Below, one piece after another: positions 41,951-50,526 of a DNA stretch of 55,696 bases. A model generated the notes under the pieces. It was not told the origin of the DNA and made no database searches. It was given only the letters and a program-made list of their open reading frames with translations. The position numbers were made by a program, and so were the translations under genes. This stretch comes from an uncultured Bacillota bacterium (lineage in GTDB: Bacteria; Bacillota; Clostridia; Christensenellales; QAND01), in assembly GCA_905208455.1 (NCBI GenBank), contig CAJLPK010000004.1:1-55696 (forward strand), written 5' to 3'. Within the stretch, counting starts at the first letter, position 1. Each line of letters opens with the position of its first letter.

Positions 41951-41979
41951 AGTATAGAGAAAAGGCATCTTTCTGTCAA
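41951..41979 (-). promoter_or_regulatory. Sigma-A promoter of the zur-znu operon
   Basis: Minus-strand TTGACA (41974-41979), 17-base spacer, TATACT (41951-41956). A near-consensus strong promoter. Confidence 0.85.
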
Positions 41980-42027
41980 TCAGAAGAAAATGTATAATAT
42001 GATGAATAAAGCTGTGCCGTAAAAACG

Positions 42028-42210
42028 GGTGCATAAACGTATCCATGCACCAAGAGCCTGTCTGAGCTGCCAATATTTGTACAATATCTGAAATCGTGCC
42101 AAGAAAGTCTTGAAAACTGGAAAGCAATGCAGTATTATAATACCCAAATTCCAAAAAATAAGGCATAAATATGGTGCATAAAATCGGGAAAAAGAAGAAT
42201 AAATATGCAC
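42028..42210 (+). promoter_or_regulatory. livJ control region with GTGCAT/ATGCAC repeats
   Basis: GGTGCAT (42028-42034) and ATGCACC (42045-42051) form a dyad with a 10-base spacer; GGTGCATAAA recurs at 42173 and ATGCAC at 42205. The first dyad lies upstream and the second pair downstream of the promoter, as in a looping or roadblock repressor arrangement. Confidence 0.5.
42110..42138 (+). promoter_or_regulatory. Sigma-A promoter of the liv operon
   Basis: TTGAAA (42110-42115), 17-base spacer, TATTAT (42133-42138). The leader to livJ is about 140 bases. Confidence 0.6.
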
Positions 42211-42280
42211 GAAGCGATGGGGAATTGAAGGCCTGGCCTGCCGGGATTTCAGTATTTACAGAGTACAGGAGGAGAGTACG

Positions 42281-43441
42281 ATGAAAAAACGCATGACGGC
42301 ACTGGCTTTGGTATGCATGCTGAGCCTTGCCAGCTTGGTTGGCTGCGGGGGCGGCGGCACGGAAGGACAAACGTCCAATGCTGATACCATTAAGATCGGA
42401 GGCTTGGCGCCTTTGACCGGCAATCTTTCCATTTACGGGATTGCAACGGATAATGGGGTCAAGATGGCGATTGATGAAATCAATGCAGCCGGCGGCGTGC
42501 TGGGCAAACAGATTGATTACATCGTATATGATGAAAAGGGCGATGCAACGGAAGCTGTCAACGCTTACAACAAGCTGATCCAGAGCGATAAGATCGATGC
42601 TGTGATCGGCGATGTAACGAGCAACCCGTCCATTGCCGTGGCGCAGCAGGCTGCCAAGGATGGCATCCCGATGATCACTGCAACGGGTACGGCGGCTGAC
42701 ATTACCAAAGCGGGAGAAAACGTATTCCGTGTCTGCTTTATCGATCCGTACCAAGGAGAGACGATGGCAGACTATGCCTATAAGAAGCTGGGAGCCAAAA
42801 CAGCGGCGATTCTATACAATGCTTCGGACGATTATTCGGTCGGCCTGACGGATGCATTCGTGTCCACGGCGGACCAGCTGGGTTTACAGATTGTCGCCAA
42901 GGAAAGCTATGCCAAGGGGGATGTGGACTTTAAGAGCCAGCTCACCAAGATTGCTGGGCAGAACCCCGACGTGCTGTTTATCCCGGTGTACTATGAGGAT
43001 GTGGCGCTGATCGTTCAGCAGGCAAAATCCGCTGGCATTTCTGCCCAGCTGCTGGGAGCTGACGGCTGGGACGGCGTACTGGACAAAGTAGAGGATAGGA
43101 GCGTATTGGAAGGCGCGATGTATTGCTGTGGATTCTCTCTGCAGAGCCAGGATGAAAAGGTAAAGGAATTTATCCAGAAATATACGGATAAATACGGCGA
43201 AGCGCCGAAGGGATTCTCCGCACAGGGCTACGATGCGGCCTACCTGCTGGCACAGGCCATTGAGGAAGCGGGCAGCACGGACAAAGCAGCCGTGGTAGAG
43301 GCCATGAAGAACATCCAGTTCGATGGCGTGACCGGCCATATCATTTTTGACGAGGAACGCAACCCCATCAAGGGCGTTATGATCAATAAGCTCACCAACG
43401 GCGCCATCGAGTATGTAGAAAGCTACGAAAAGAGCGAATAA
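42281..43441 (+). CDS. livJ: Branched-chain amino acid ABC transporter substrate-binding lipoprotein
   Basis: 386 residues, ATG 42281 after AGGAGGA. Lipobox SLVGC (Cys22). Periplasmic-binding-fold type I: IKIGGLAPLTGNLSIYG, AIDEINAAGGVLGKQIDYIVYDEKGDATEAVNAYN, GDVTSNPSIAVAQQAAKDGIPMIT, VFRVCFIDPYQGETMADYA, and YDAAYLLAQAIEEAG. Leu, Ile and Val are the usual ligands, other amino acids or amides are possible. First of five genes; a strong hairpin separates it from livH. Confidence 0.92.
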   Translation: MKKRMTALALVCMLSLASLVGCGGGGTEGQTSNADTIKIGGLAPLTGNLSIYGIATDNGVKMAIDEINAAGGVLGKQIDYIVYDEKGDATEAVNAYNKLIQSDKIDAVIGDVTSNPSIAVAQQAAKDGIPMITATGTAADITKAGENVFRVCFIDPYQGETMADYAYKKLGAKTAAILYNASDDYSVGLTDAFVSTADQLGLQIVAKESYAKGDVDFKSQLTKIAGQNPDVLFIPVYYEDVALIVQQAKSAGISAQLLGADGWDGVLDKVEDRSVLEGAMYCCGFSLQSQDEKVKEFIQKYTDKYGEAPKGFSAQGYDAAYLLAQAIEEAGSTDKAAVVEAMKNIQFDGVTGHIIFDEERNPIKGVMINKLTNGAIEYVESYEKSE

Positions 43442-43460
43442 GCCAGTAGAACAAATGAAA

Positions 43461-43505
43461 CGAATGCGCAGACGAGAGGGGGCCTTGGGCCCTCTCTCGG
43501 ATTCG
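43461..43505 (+). promoter_or_regulatory. Strong hairpin between livJ and livH
   Basis: Twelve continuous base pairs (43473-43484 with 43488-43499, one G-T) and a TTG loop, extended by CGAAT / ATTCG (43461-43465, 43501-43505). There is no T run, so it is more likely a 3'-end-protecting or attenuating stem than a full terminator. Confidence 0.65.
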
Positions 43506-43603
43506 TATTTTATGGACAAGTTGCCGGCAGGCGCTGCATCGGAGGGCTTTTGCATCGTGTAAAAACCTTGCGATATAGGGCCAGCAAATTTTGAAGGTAA
43601 GGT

Positions 43604-44494
43604 GTGACGAGGTTGGACTTTTTATCACAGATCATCAACGGACTTCACGTTGGCAGTATTTATGCGCTGGTGGCGCTGGGATACAGCATGGTATACGGGA
43701 TTGTCCAGCTGATTAACTTTGCGCATGGCGATTTGATCATGGTAGGCGGCTATGCAGCCTATGTGGTTTTGGTCATGGGCGGCATGCCTCTTGCTGTGGC
43801 GGTTTTGGGCTCCATTGTGGCTTGTGTCGTGATGGCGCTTTTGATGGAGCGCATTGCGTACCGCAGGCTTTTGAACCGCAATGTAGCGCGTATTTCACTG
43901 CTCATTACGGCCATAGGCGTCAGCATCTTTTTGCAAAACCTGGCACAGTTAATTTTTGGGTCTTCAGGCAGGGCGTTCCCAGCTATCATTGATGCACCGC
44001 CGATTTCCATAGGCAGCATGCAGATTTCAATGGTAACCATTGTAACGATTGTTGCTTCTGTGGTATTGATGGTAGGCTTGCAGCTTTTGGTCAACAGGAC
44101 AAAGATGGGCAAGGCCATGCGTGCGGTTTCTGAGGATGCTGGCGCTGCTAAGCTCATGGGAATCAATACCAACGGCACTGTGGCCTTTACGTTCGGCCTT
44201 GGTGCTGCGCTGGCGGCCGTGGGTGCGGTGCTGTATGGCGCTTCCTATCCGATGATTACACCGTTTATTGGTTCTATGCTGGGCCTAAAGGCGTTTGTGG
44301 CTGCGGTGCTGGGCGGCATTGGGAATATTCCGGGCGCTATGCTGGGCGGCTATATCATGGGGATTGCAGAAAGCTTGACAAAGGGCTATATTTCCACCCA
44401 GCTGGCAGATGCGGTGGTGTTTGGTATTTTGATTGTTGTATTGCTTGTAAAGCCATCTGGGATTATGGGCAAGCATACGGCAGAGAAGGTATGA
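43604..44494 (+). CDS. livH: Branched-chain amino acid ABC transporter permease LivH
   Basis: 296 residues, GTG start at 43604 after GAAGG. About eight membrane helices with the LivH blocks GLHVGSIYALVALGYSMVYGI, QLINFAHGDLIMVGGYAAY, AVSEDAGAAKLMGIN, GAVLYGASYPMI and AAVLGGIGNIPGAMLGGYIMG (EAA-like loop). Second gene of the operon after the hairpin. Confidence 0.93.
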   Translation: MTRLDFLSQIINGLHVGSIYALVALGYSMVYGIVQLINFAHGDLIMVGGYAAYVVLVMGGMPLAVAVLGSIVACVVMALLMERIAYRRLLNRNVARISLLITAIGVSIFLQNLAQLIFGSSGRAFPAIIDAPPISIGSMQISMVTIVTIVASVVLMVGLQLLVNRTKMGKAMRAVSEDAGAAKLMGINTNGTVAFTFGLGAALAAVGAVLYGASYPMITPFIGSMLGLKAFVAAVLGGIGNIPGAMLGGYIMGIAESLTKGYISTQLADAVVFGILIVVLLVKPSGIMGKHTAEKV

Positions 44495-44507
44495 GGAGGG
44501 GGAGACA

Positions 44508-45512
44508 ATGAAAAAGAAAACGATGTTTGCCTATCTCCGAAATGCGGTCCTGGTGATAGCGTTGTATGCGTTGCTGTCGCTGCTGATGAGTGCCGGTGTG
44601 ATAGACAGATACTATTCTGGGATTTTAACCATGATGTTTATCAATATCATCATGGCGGTGAGTTTGAATCTTACGACAGGTTATTTGGGGCAGTTGGTGC
44701 TGGGCCATGCAGGCTTTATGTCGGTAGGCGCATTTTCTGCTGCGATTTTTACAACAACGGTGGATCTGCCGGCGGCGGTTTCTTTCCCGCTGGCGCTGCT
44801 GATTGCCGGGGTGGTGTCCGCTGTGGTGGGCATTGTCATCGGGATCCCGGCCCTGCATCTGCGCGGAGATTACCTGGCGATCATTACGCTGGGATTCGGG
44901 GAGATCATTCGCGTTATCTTCCTGAACCTTGATATTACGGGCGGTGCGCTGGGCATGCGCGGCATTCCAAATCTAACGACGTTTGCATGGGTGTTTTTTG
45001 CGGCGGTCATCACGATTTTTATCGTGACGACATTTGTCAGATCCCGCCACGGAAGAGCGGTCATTGCGATCCGGGAGGACGAGATTGCGGCGGAAGCTTC
45101 CGGAATCAATACCACGTACTACAAGATGATGGCGTTTGTACTCGCAGCAGCGATTGCGGGTGTAGCGGGCGGCCTGTACGCGCATCATATCGGCGTTATC
45201 AACCCAACAAAGTTTGACTTTAACTATTCCATCGAGTTTTTGGTGATGGTCGTATTGGGCGGCATGGGCTCTACGACAGGCTCTATCTTGGCTGCGATTG
45301 TACTGACGATACTGCCGGAGGCACTGCGCGGCTTCTCCGATTACCGCATGCTGCTCTATTCCATCGTATTGATTGTCATGATGCTCTTTAAGCCCAATGG
45401 GCTGCTGGGGCGGTACGAATTTTCTTTGACGCGCGTACTGAACCGTATCAGGCATAGAGGAAAAGGCGGCGGAGAAAGCACGGAAGCGCAGTCTGCGAAA
45501 GAGGAGGTGTAA
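44508..45512 (+). CDS. livM: Branched-chain amino acid ABC transporter permease LivM
   Basis: 334 residues, ATG 44508 after GGAGG. Blocks INIIMAVSLNLTTGYLGQL, LGHAGFMSVGAFSAA, IPALHLRGDYLAIITLGFGEIIRV, AIREDEIAAEASGIN and VVLGGMGSTTGSILAAIVLT. About nine helices and a charged C terminus. Partner of LivH in the heterodimeric channel. Confidence 0.93.
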   Translation: MKKKTMFAYLRNAVLVIALYALLSLLMSAGVIDRYYSGILTMMFINIIMAVSLNLTTGYLGQLVLGHAGFMSVGAFSAAIFTTTVDLPAAVSFPLALLIAGVVSAVVGIVIGIPALHLRGDYLAIITLGFGEIIRVIFLNLDITGGALGMRGIPNLTTFAWVFFAAVITIFIVTTFVRSRHGRAVIAIREDEIAAEASGINTTYYKMMAFVLAAAIAGVAGGLYAHHIGVINPTKFDFNYSIEFLVMVVLGGMGSTTGSILAAIVLTILPEALRGFSDYRMLLYSIVLIVMMLFKPNGLLGRYEFSLTRVLNRIRHRGKGGGESTEAQSAKEEV

Positions 45513-45515
45513 GCG

Positions 45516-46277
45516 ATGCCATTGCTGCAAACCAAAGGGCTCGGCATTCGTTTTGGCGGCTTACAAGCCCTGCAAGATGTAAATTTGACGGTAAACAAGG
45601 GCGAAATCGTGGGGCTGATTGGCCCAAATGGCGCCGGAAAGACCACGGTATTCAATCTGTTGACCGAAGTATATGCGCCCACGGAGGGGACCATAGAGCT
45701 GGAGGGAGAAAGCCTGGTAGGGAAAAAGACCTATCAGGTTACGCAGAACGGGATTGCACGTACTTTTCAAAACATTCGGCTGTTTAAGGATGTCTCTGTG
45801 CTGGACAATGTAAAAATTGCCATGACGTCACAGGGAAAATATTCTATGGCGGCTGGGATATTTCGGCTGTCCTCCTACTGGAAAACAGAAAAGCAAATGG
45901 ATGAAAAAGCACATGAACTGCTGGAGGTCGTAGGCCTGGATGAATTTGCTGAAGCGGATGCGAAGAACCTGCCCTACGGCAAGCAGCGCAAGCTGGAGAT
46001 TGCACGGGCCATGGCTACCGATCCCAAGCTGCTGCTGCTGGATGAGCCGGCGGCGGGGATGAACCCGACGGAAACGCGCGAGCTGCTGGAAACCATTCAG
46101 GTGCTGCAGATTCGCTATGGCATCTCGATTTTGCTGATCGAGCACGATATGAGCTTTGTAATGAATATCTGTGAACGGCTGTATGTACTGGATTATGGCC
46201 AGATCATTGCGGAGGGCCTGCCGGAAGAAATTCGGAGCAATCCCAAGGTCATCGCTGCCTATTTGGGAGGGGAATAA
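45516..46277 (+). CDS. livG: Branched-chain amino acid ABC transporter ATPase LivG
   Basis: 253 residues, ATG 45516 after GAGGAGG. Walker A IGPNGAGKTTVFN, NGIARTFQNIRLF with the Q-loop, a signature region that reads LPYGKQRKLEIARAMATDP (LPYG instead of LSGGQ, normal for LivG), Walker B LLLLDEPAAGMNPTET and IEHDM. Confidence 0.93.
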   Translation: MPLLQTKGLGIRFGGLQALQDVNLTVNKGEIVGLIGPNGAGKTTVFNLLTEVYAPTEGTIELEGESLVGKKTYQVTQNGIARTFQNIRLFKDVSVLDNVKIAMTSQGKYSMAAGIFRLSSYWKTEKQMDEKAHELLEVVGLDEFAEADAKNLPYGKQRKLEIARAMATDPKLLLLDEPAAGMNPTETRELLETIQVLQIRYGISILLIEHDMSFVMNICERLYVLDYGQIIAEGLPEEIRSNPKVIAAYLGGE

Positions 46278-46279
46278 GC

Positions 46280-46990
46280 ATGGCAATGTTAGAGGTCAAA
46301 GATCTGAACGTATATTACGGCGCCATTCATGCCATCAAGGATATTTCCTTTGAGGTCAATGAAGGGGAGATCATTACGCTGATTGGGGCAAACGGCGCGG
46401 GAAAGACAACGACGCTGCATGCGGTTTCCGGGCTGTTAAGGCCAAAAAGCGGCTCCATTCATTTTTGTGGAAAAGAAATCACGCATACAGATGCCTATAA
46501 GATTCCCAAGCTGGGGTTGGCCCAGGTGCCGGAGGGCCGGCGTGTATTTGCGAACATGACGGTCATGGAAAATCTGGAGATGGGGGCGTATATCCGCAGC
46601 AGCAAGGAGAACCTAAATGAAGAATATGAGCGGATCTTTCAGCGTTTGCCGCGCTTGAAGGAACGCAGAAAGCAGGCGGCCGGCACATTGTCTGGCGGGG
46701 AGCAGCAAATGCTGGCCATTGGACGGGCTTTGATGAGCAAACCAAAAATGCTGCTGCTGGATGAGCCCTCTATGGGGTTATCGCCGATTCTGGTGCAGGA
46801 GATTTTCAGCATCATACAGGATGTAAACAAATCCGGGGTTACGGTGCTGCTCGTAGAGCAGAATGCCAAAATGGCGTTGAACATTGCCAACCGCGCCTAT
46901 GTACTGGAAACCGGGCAGGTCGTGATGAAAGGGGATGCCAAAGAGCTTTCCAACAACGAACAGGTGCGCAAAGCCTATTTGGGTGGTTAA
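46280..46990 (+). CDS. livF: Branched-chain amino acid ABC transporter ATPase LivF
   Basis: 236 residues, ATG 46280 two bases after livG, GGAGGGG ahead. Walker A IGANGAGKTTTLHA, VPEGRRVFANMTVMENL, signature TLSGGEQQMLAIGRALM, Walker B MLLLDEPSMGLSP and LVEQNAKMAL. Last gene of the liv operon. Confidence 0.94.
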   Translation: MAMLEVKDLNVYYGAIHAIKDISFEVNEGEIITLIGANGAGKTTTLHAVSGLLRPKSGSIHFCGKEITHTDAYKIPKLGLAQVPEGRRVFANMTVMENLEMGAYIRSSKENLNEEYERIFQRLPRLKERRKQAAGTLSGGEQQMLAIGRALMSKPKMLLLDEPSMGLSPILVQEIFSIIQDVNKSGVTVLLVEQNAKMALNIANRAYVLETGQVVMKGDAKELSNNEQVRKAYLGG

Positions 46991-46999
46991 TCAGAATTT

Positions 47000-47031
47000 A
47001 AGAGAGAGGAGAAGCGCCTCTCTTTTTTTAT
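47000..47031 (+). terminator. Terminator of the liv operon
   Basis: Stem AGAGAGG / CCTCTCT with a loop of about 7 bases and seven T, 10 bases after the stop. Confidence 0.88.
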
Positions 47032-47051
47032 ACAAAAATTGAAAATAAAAT

Positions 47052-47095
47052 TATATAATATCATTGACAAATTAAATAAAAAGAATATAATATTA
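47052..47095 (+). promoter_or_regulatory. Promoter of the RHH-clpB operon with ATATAATAT repeats
   Basis: TTGACA (47064-47069), 16-base spacer, TATAAT (47086-47091). The -10 lies within ATATAATATTA, which recurs as ATATAATATCA at 47053-47063, 33 bases upstream. There is no CIRCE (TTAGCACTC-N9-GAGTGCTAA) and no CtsR heptad repeat. Confidence 0.7.
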
Positions 47096-47114
47096 GCAAG
47101 AAAGGAAGAAAAAT

Positions 47115-47780
47115 ATGAACCGCAGCGTATACAGTTTAGTGCTCATGGATGAGGTCATCCGCCAGGTGGATGAGCTGGCCTATGCCATGCATACCAGCCG
47201 CTCCAACCTGATCAATCAAATCTTAGCGGAAAAGCTGCAGATGGTGACCCCGGAGATGCGGCACCAGGATATATTTCAATACTTGGAGCAGTCGATACAG
47301 CGGCATGCCGGTTTTCAGCTGCAGGCACAGCCATCGCAGACTATGATTTCCATCAAAAGCCCATTGCAATATAAATATCGTCCGGTGATTCGGTACTGCG
47401 TAGAGCTATACCGAGAGCCGCAGGACGCTGTGGGTGAGCTAAGGGTCATGGTAAGAACACAAAGCCGTCAGCTTATGGAGAATTTAGAAGAATTTGCAAG
47501 ACTGTGGACCCGGCTGGAAAACGAACATGCTGCTGCTATGCAGCAAAGGCCGATTGAATATCATATGGAGCCGGGCAAGCTATCACGAAAGTTGGCGACA
47601 CCTACAACGAAAGAGGGAAAGGATCATGAGAATATTGCGCATAATATAGAAGCGTATCTTACCATGTTTGATACGATTCTGAAGCGGTATTTTTCCAATT
47701 TGGAAGATCCGAATATGGCGGCGCATGAGGCGCAAACGCTGTATGAACAATATATAAAACACGGGCTGCCGGAAATTTAA
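47115..47780 (+). CDS. Ribbon-helix-helix protein of unknown function upstream of clpB
   Basis: 221 residues, ATG 47115 after AAAGGAAG. Residues 3-38 look like a ribbon-helix-helix DNA-binding unit (RSVYSLVLMDEVIRQVDELA, then HTSRSNLINQILAEKL). Residues 60-135 include MISIKSPLQYKYRPVIRYCVELYRE, possibly a beta-rich domain, and the last third is helical (HNIEAYLTMFDTILKRYFSNL). No known family recognised beyond the RHH part. It is 23 bases ahead of clpB in the same transcript. It may be an autoregulatory repressor of the operon; this is inference. Confidence 0.75.
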   Translation: MNRSVYSLVLMDEVIRQVDELAYAMHTSRSNLINQILAEKLQMVTPEMRHQDIFQYLEQSIQRHAGFQLQAQPSQTMISIKSPLQYKYRPVIRYCVELYREPQDAVGELRVMVRTQSRQLMENLEEFARLWTRLENEHAAAMQQRPIEYHMEPGKLSRKLATPTTKEGKDHENIAHNIEAYLTMFDTILKRYFSNLEDPNMAAHEAQTLYEQYIKHGLPEI

Positions 47781-47803
47781 CGGCGGCAGGAAGCGAGGAT
47801 ACA

Positions 47804-50395
47804 ATGAACATTCAAAAGTTTACACAAAAATCCATAGAGGCCATTCAACAAGCACAACAGGTGGCCAGCGAAAACCATAATCCACAGATAGAGCAAGAGC
47901 ACCTTTTGTACGCCTTGGTGAGCCAGCAAGAAGGGCTGATCGGCCAGCTTTTCATCAAGATGGGGGTGGAGCAGCGCGCCTTTTTGCAGCGCTTAAGCCA
48001 AAGGATACAAGCGATGCCGCGTGTTTCAGGCAGCACTGGCGGCAATGTGTATGTGGCCAGCGATGTGGAAAGCGTTTTGAACCTGGCTGAAAAAACAGCG
48101 GAGCGCATGCAGGATGAATATGTCTCGGTAGAGCATATCATGATGGCGCTGATTGAGCAGCCGAATGAAACGCTGAAAACATTGTTCCGAGAGTATTCCA
48201 TCACGAAGGATGCATTTGCAAAGGTGCTGGCTACGGTACGGGGCAATGCGCGTGTAACGAGCGACAATCCGGAATCCACCTATGATGTGCTGAAAAAGTA
48301 TGGGTCGGATTTGGTGGAGATGGCGCGTGAGCATAAACTGGACCCTGTCATCGGCCGGGATTCCGAGATTCGGAATGTCATTCGGATTTTATCCAGAAAG
48401 ACAAAAAACAACCCGGTTCTCATCGGCGAGCCTGGCGTCGGCAAGACGGCGATTGCAGAGGGCCTTGCATTGCGCATCGTGCGCGGCGATGTACCGGATA
48501 ACCTGAAGGAAAGAAAAATCTTTTCTTTGGACATGGGCTCCCTGGTAGCCGGCGCAAAGTTCCGCGGTGAATTTGAGGAAAGGCTGAAGGCGGTACTGGA
48601 GGAGGTCCGTAAAAGCGAAGGAAGAATCATTTTATTCATCGATGAGCTCCACACGATTGTAGGCGCCGGGAAAACGGAGGGGGCGATGGACGCAGGCAAT
48701 TTGCTAAAGCCAATGCTGGCGCGTGGAGAGCTGCATTGCATCGGCGCAACGACGCTGAACGAATACAGGCAGTATATTGAAAAGGATGCGGCGCTGGAGC
48801 GCAGATTTCAGCCGGTGATGGTGGATGAGCCCTCGGTGGAGGATACCATTTCCATTCTTCGCGGCCTAAAGGAACGGTACGAGGTGTTTCATGGCGTAAA
48901 AATCCAGGATCAGGCCTTGATTGCGGCAGCTATGCTTTCCAACCGCTATATCTCGGACCGGTTTTTGCCGGATAAGGCCATTGACCTGGTGGATGAGGCC
49001 TGTGCAATGATTCGCACAGAGATGGATTCCATGCCTACGGAGCTGGATGAGATTTCCCGTAAGATCATGCAGCATGAAATTGAAGAAGCTGCGCTGACAA
49101 AGGAAAATGATAAACTGTCTAAAGAGCATCTGAAAGAGATCCAAAAGGAACTGGCAGAAATGCGCGAGCAGTTTAAGGAAATGAAGGCGAAGTGGGAAAA
49201 TGAAAAGGATGCTATTTCCAAGGTTCAAAAGCTACGCGAGGAGATGGAACGTGTCAATGCGGAGATCGAAAAGGCGGAGCGAGCCTATGACCTGAACCGC
49301 GCCGCAGAATTGAAATATGGCGAGCTGCCCAGCCTGCAAAAGCAGCTGGAAGCGGAGGAAAGGCTGGCGGAGGAGAGCCAAGGCCCCAATTCCTTGCTGC
49401 GGGATAAGGTAACGGAAGAGGAGATCGCGCGGATCATTGCAAGGTGGACGGGCATCCCGGTCGCCAAGCTGATGGAGGGCGAACGTGAGAAACTGCTGAA
49501 TCTCGATCATATCCTACACGAGCGTGTTATCGGCCAGGATGAGGCGGTAGAGCGGGTAACGGAGGCCATTCTGCGATCCCGTGCAGGGATCCAAGATCCT
49601 AACCGGCCCATCGGTTCGTTCCTGTTCTTAGGGCCCACGGGGGTCGGCAAGACAGAGCTTGCCAAAGCGCTTGCCGAGGCATTGTTCGATGATGAACGCA
49701 ACATCGTACGCATTGATATGACAGAATACATGGAGAAATATTCCGTGTCTCGCTTGATTGGAGCGCCTCCGGGCTATGTAGGATATGAAGAGGGCGGCCA
49801 GCTCACAGAGGCCGTACGGCGCAAACCCTATGCGGTCGTGCTGTTCGACGAGATTGAAAAGGCGCACCCGGATGTATTCAATGTTTTGCTCCAAGTGTTG
49901 GATGATGGGCGCATTACCGATTCCCAGGGGCGCACGGTAGATTTCAAAAATACCATCATCATCCTTACTTCCAACCTGGGCTCCAACTATATCCTGGAGG
50001 GGATTGATGAAAAGGGAAATATCAGTGAACAGGCAAGAAAACAGGTGGATGGCTTGCTAAAGCAACAGTTTAGGCCGGAATTTTTGAATCGCTTAGATGA
50101 GATCGTATTCTATAAGCCGCTGACAAAGACAGAGATCTCTGCGATTGTGGATTTGATGATCCATGACCTGCAGCATCGGCTGGAGGATAAGCAGCTAAAG
50201 GTATGCGTAACGGAAAAAGCAAAGGCCTACATCATTGACCGGGGATATGACCCTGTTTACGGGGCTCGGCCCATGAAGCGGTTTATCCAAAGCCGTGTAG
50301 AGACGCTGATTGCAAAGAAGATCATTCAGGATGATATAGCGCCTGATACGGTATTGACGGTGGACTACGATGGCACTCATTTGACCGTGCAATAA
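47804..50395 (+). CDS. clpB: ClpB disaggregase chaperone
   Basis: 863 residues, ATG 47804, GCAGGAAG ahead. Hexameric AAA+ protein that with DnaK pulls polypeptides out of aggregates. Clp N domain 1-145, first ATPase with Walker A GEPGVGKT (about 208-215) and Walker B IILFIDELHTIVGAG, a coiled-coil middle domain about 405-525 (ELAEMREQFKEMKAKWENEK and flanks), second ATPase with GPTGVGKT (about 609-616) and VVLFDEIEKAHPDVFN, C-terminal domain ending in RPMKRFIQSRVETLIA. The middle domain and full length separate it from ClpC and ClpE. Confidence 0.97.
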   Translation: MNIQKFTQKSIEAIQQAQQVASENHNPQIEQEHLLYALVSQQEGLIGQLFIKMGVEQRAFLQRLSQRIQAMPRVSGSTGGNVYVASDVESVLNLAEKTAERMQDEYVSVEHIMMALIEQPNETLKTLFREYSITKDAFAKVLATVRGNARVTSDNPESTYDVLKKYGSDLVEMAREHKLDPVIGRDSEIRNVIRILSRKTKNNPVLIGEPGVGKTAIAEGLALRIVRGDVPDNLKERKIFSLDMGSLVAGAKFRGEFEERLKAVLEEVRKSEGRIILFIDELHTIVGAGKTEGAMDAGNLLKPMLARGELHCIGATTLNEYRQYIEKDAALERRFQPVMVDEPSVEDTISILRGLKERYEVFHGVKIQDQALIAAAMLSNRYISDRFLPDKAIDLVDEACAMIRTEMDSMPTELDEISRKIMQHEIEEAALTKENDKLSKEHLKEIQKELAEMREQFKEMKAKWENEKDAISKVQKLREEMERVNAEIEKAERAYDLNRAAELKYGELPSLQKQLEAEERLAEESQGPNSLLRDKVTEEEIARIIARWTGIPVAKLMEGEREKLLNLDHILHERVIGQDEAVERVTEAILRSRAGIQDPNRPIGSFLFLGPTGVGKTELAKALAEALFDDERNIVRIDMTEYMEKYSVSRLIGAPPGYVGYEEGGQLTEAVRRKPYAVVLFDEIEKAHPDVFNVLLQVLDDGRITDSQGRTVDFKNTIIILTSNLGSNYILEGIDEKGNISEQARKQVDGLLKQQFRPEFLNRLDEIVFYKPLTKTEISAIVDLMIHDLQHRLEDKQLKVCVTEKAKAYIIDRGYDPVYGARPMKRFIQSRVETLIAKKIIQDDIAPDTVLTVDYDGTHLTVQ

Positions 50396-50434
50396 AAAAA
50401 GGCCCTGCAAAAGAAATTTTGCAGGGCTTTTTTG
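50393..50434 (+). terminator. Terminator of clpB
   Basis: Stem AAAAGGCCCTGCAAAA / TTTTGCAGGGCTTTT (one bulge), loop GAAA, T run. Confidence 0.92.
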
Positions 50435-50526
50435 CATAGAGTAGGAAGGTTTAGCAATGAGAATTTGCCTGATAATGAGATCCTATGGTAAAGTAGGCAA
50501 AAGCAAACGGACAAACAGGAGGGCTC

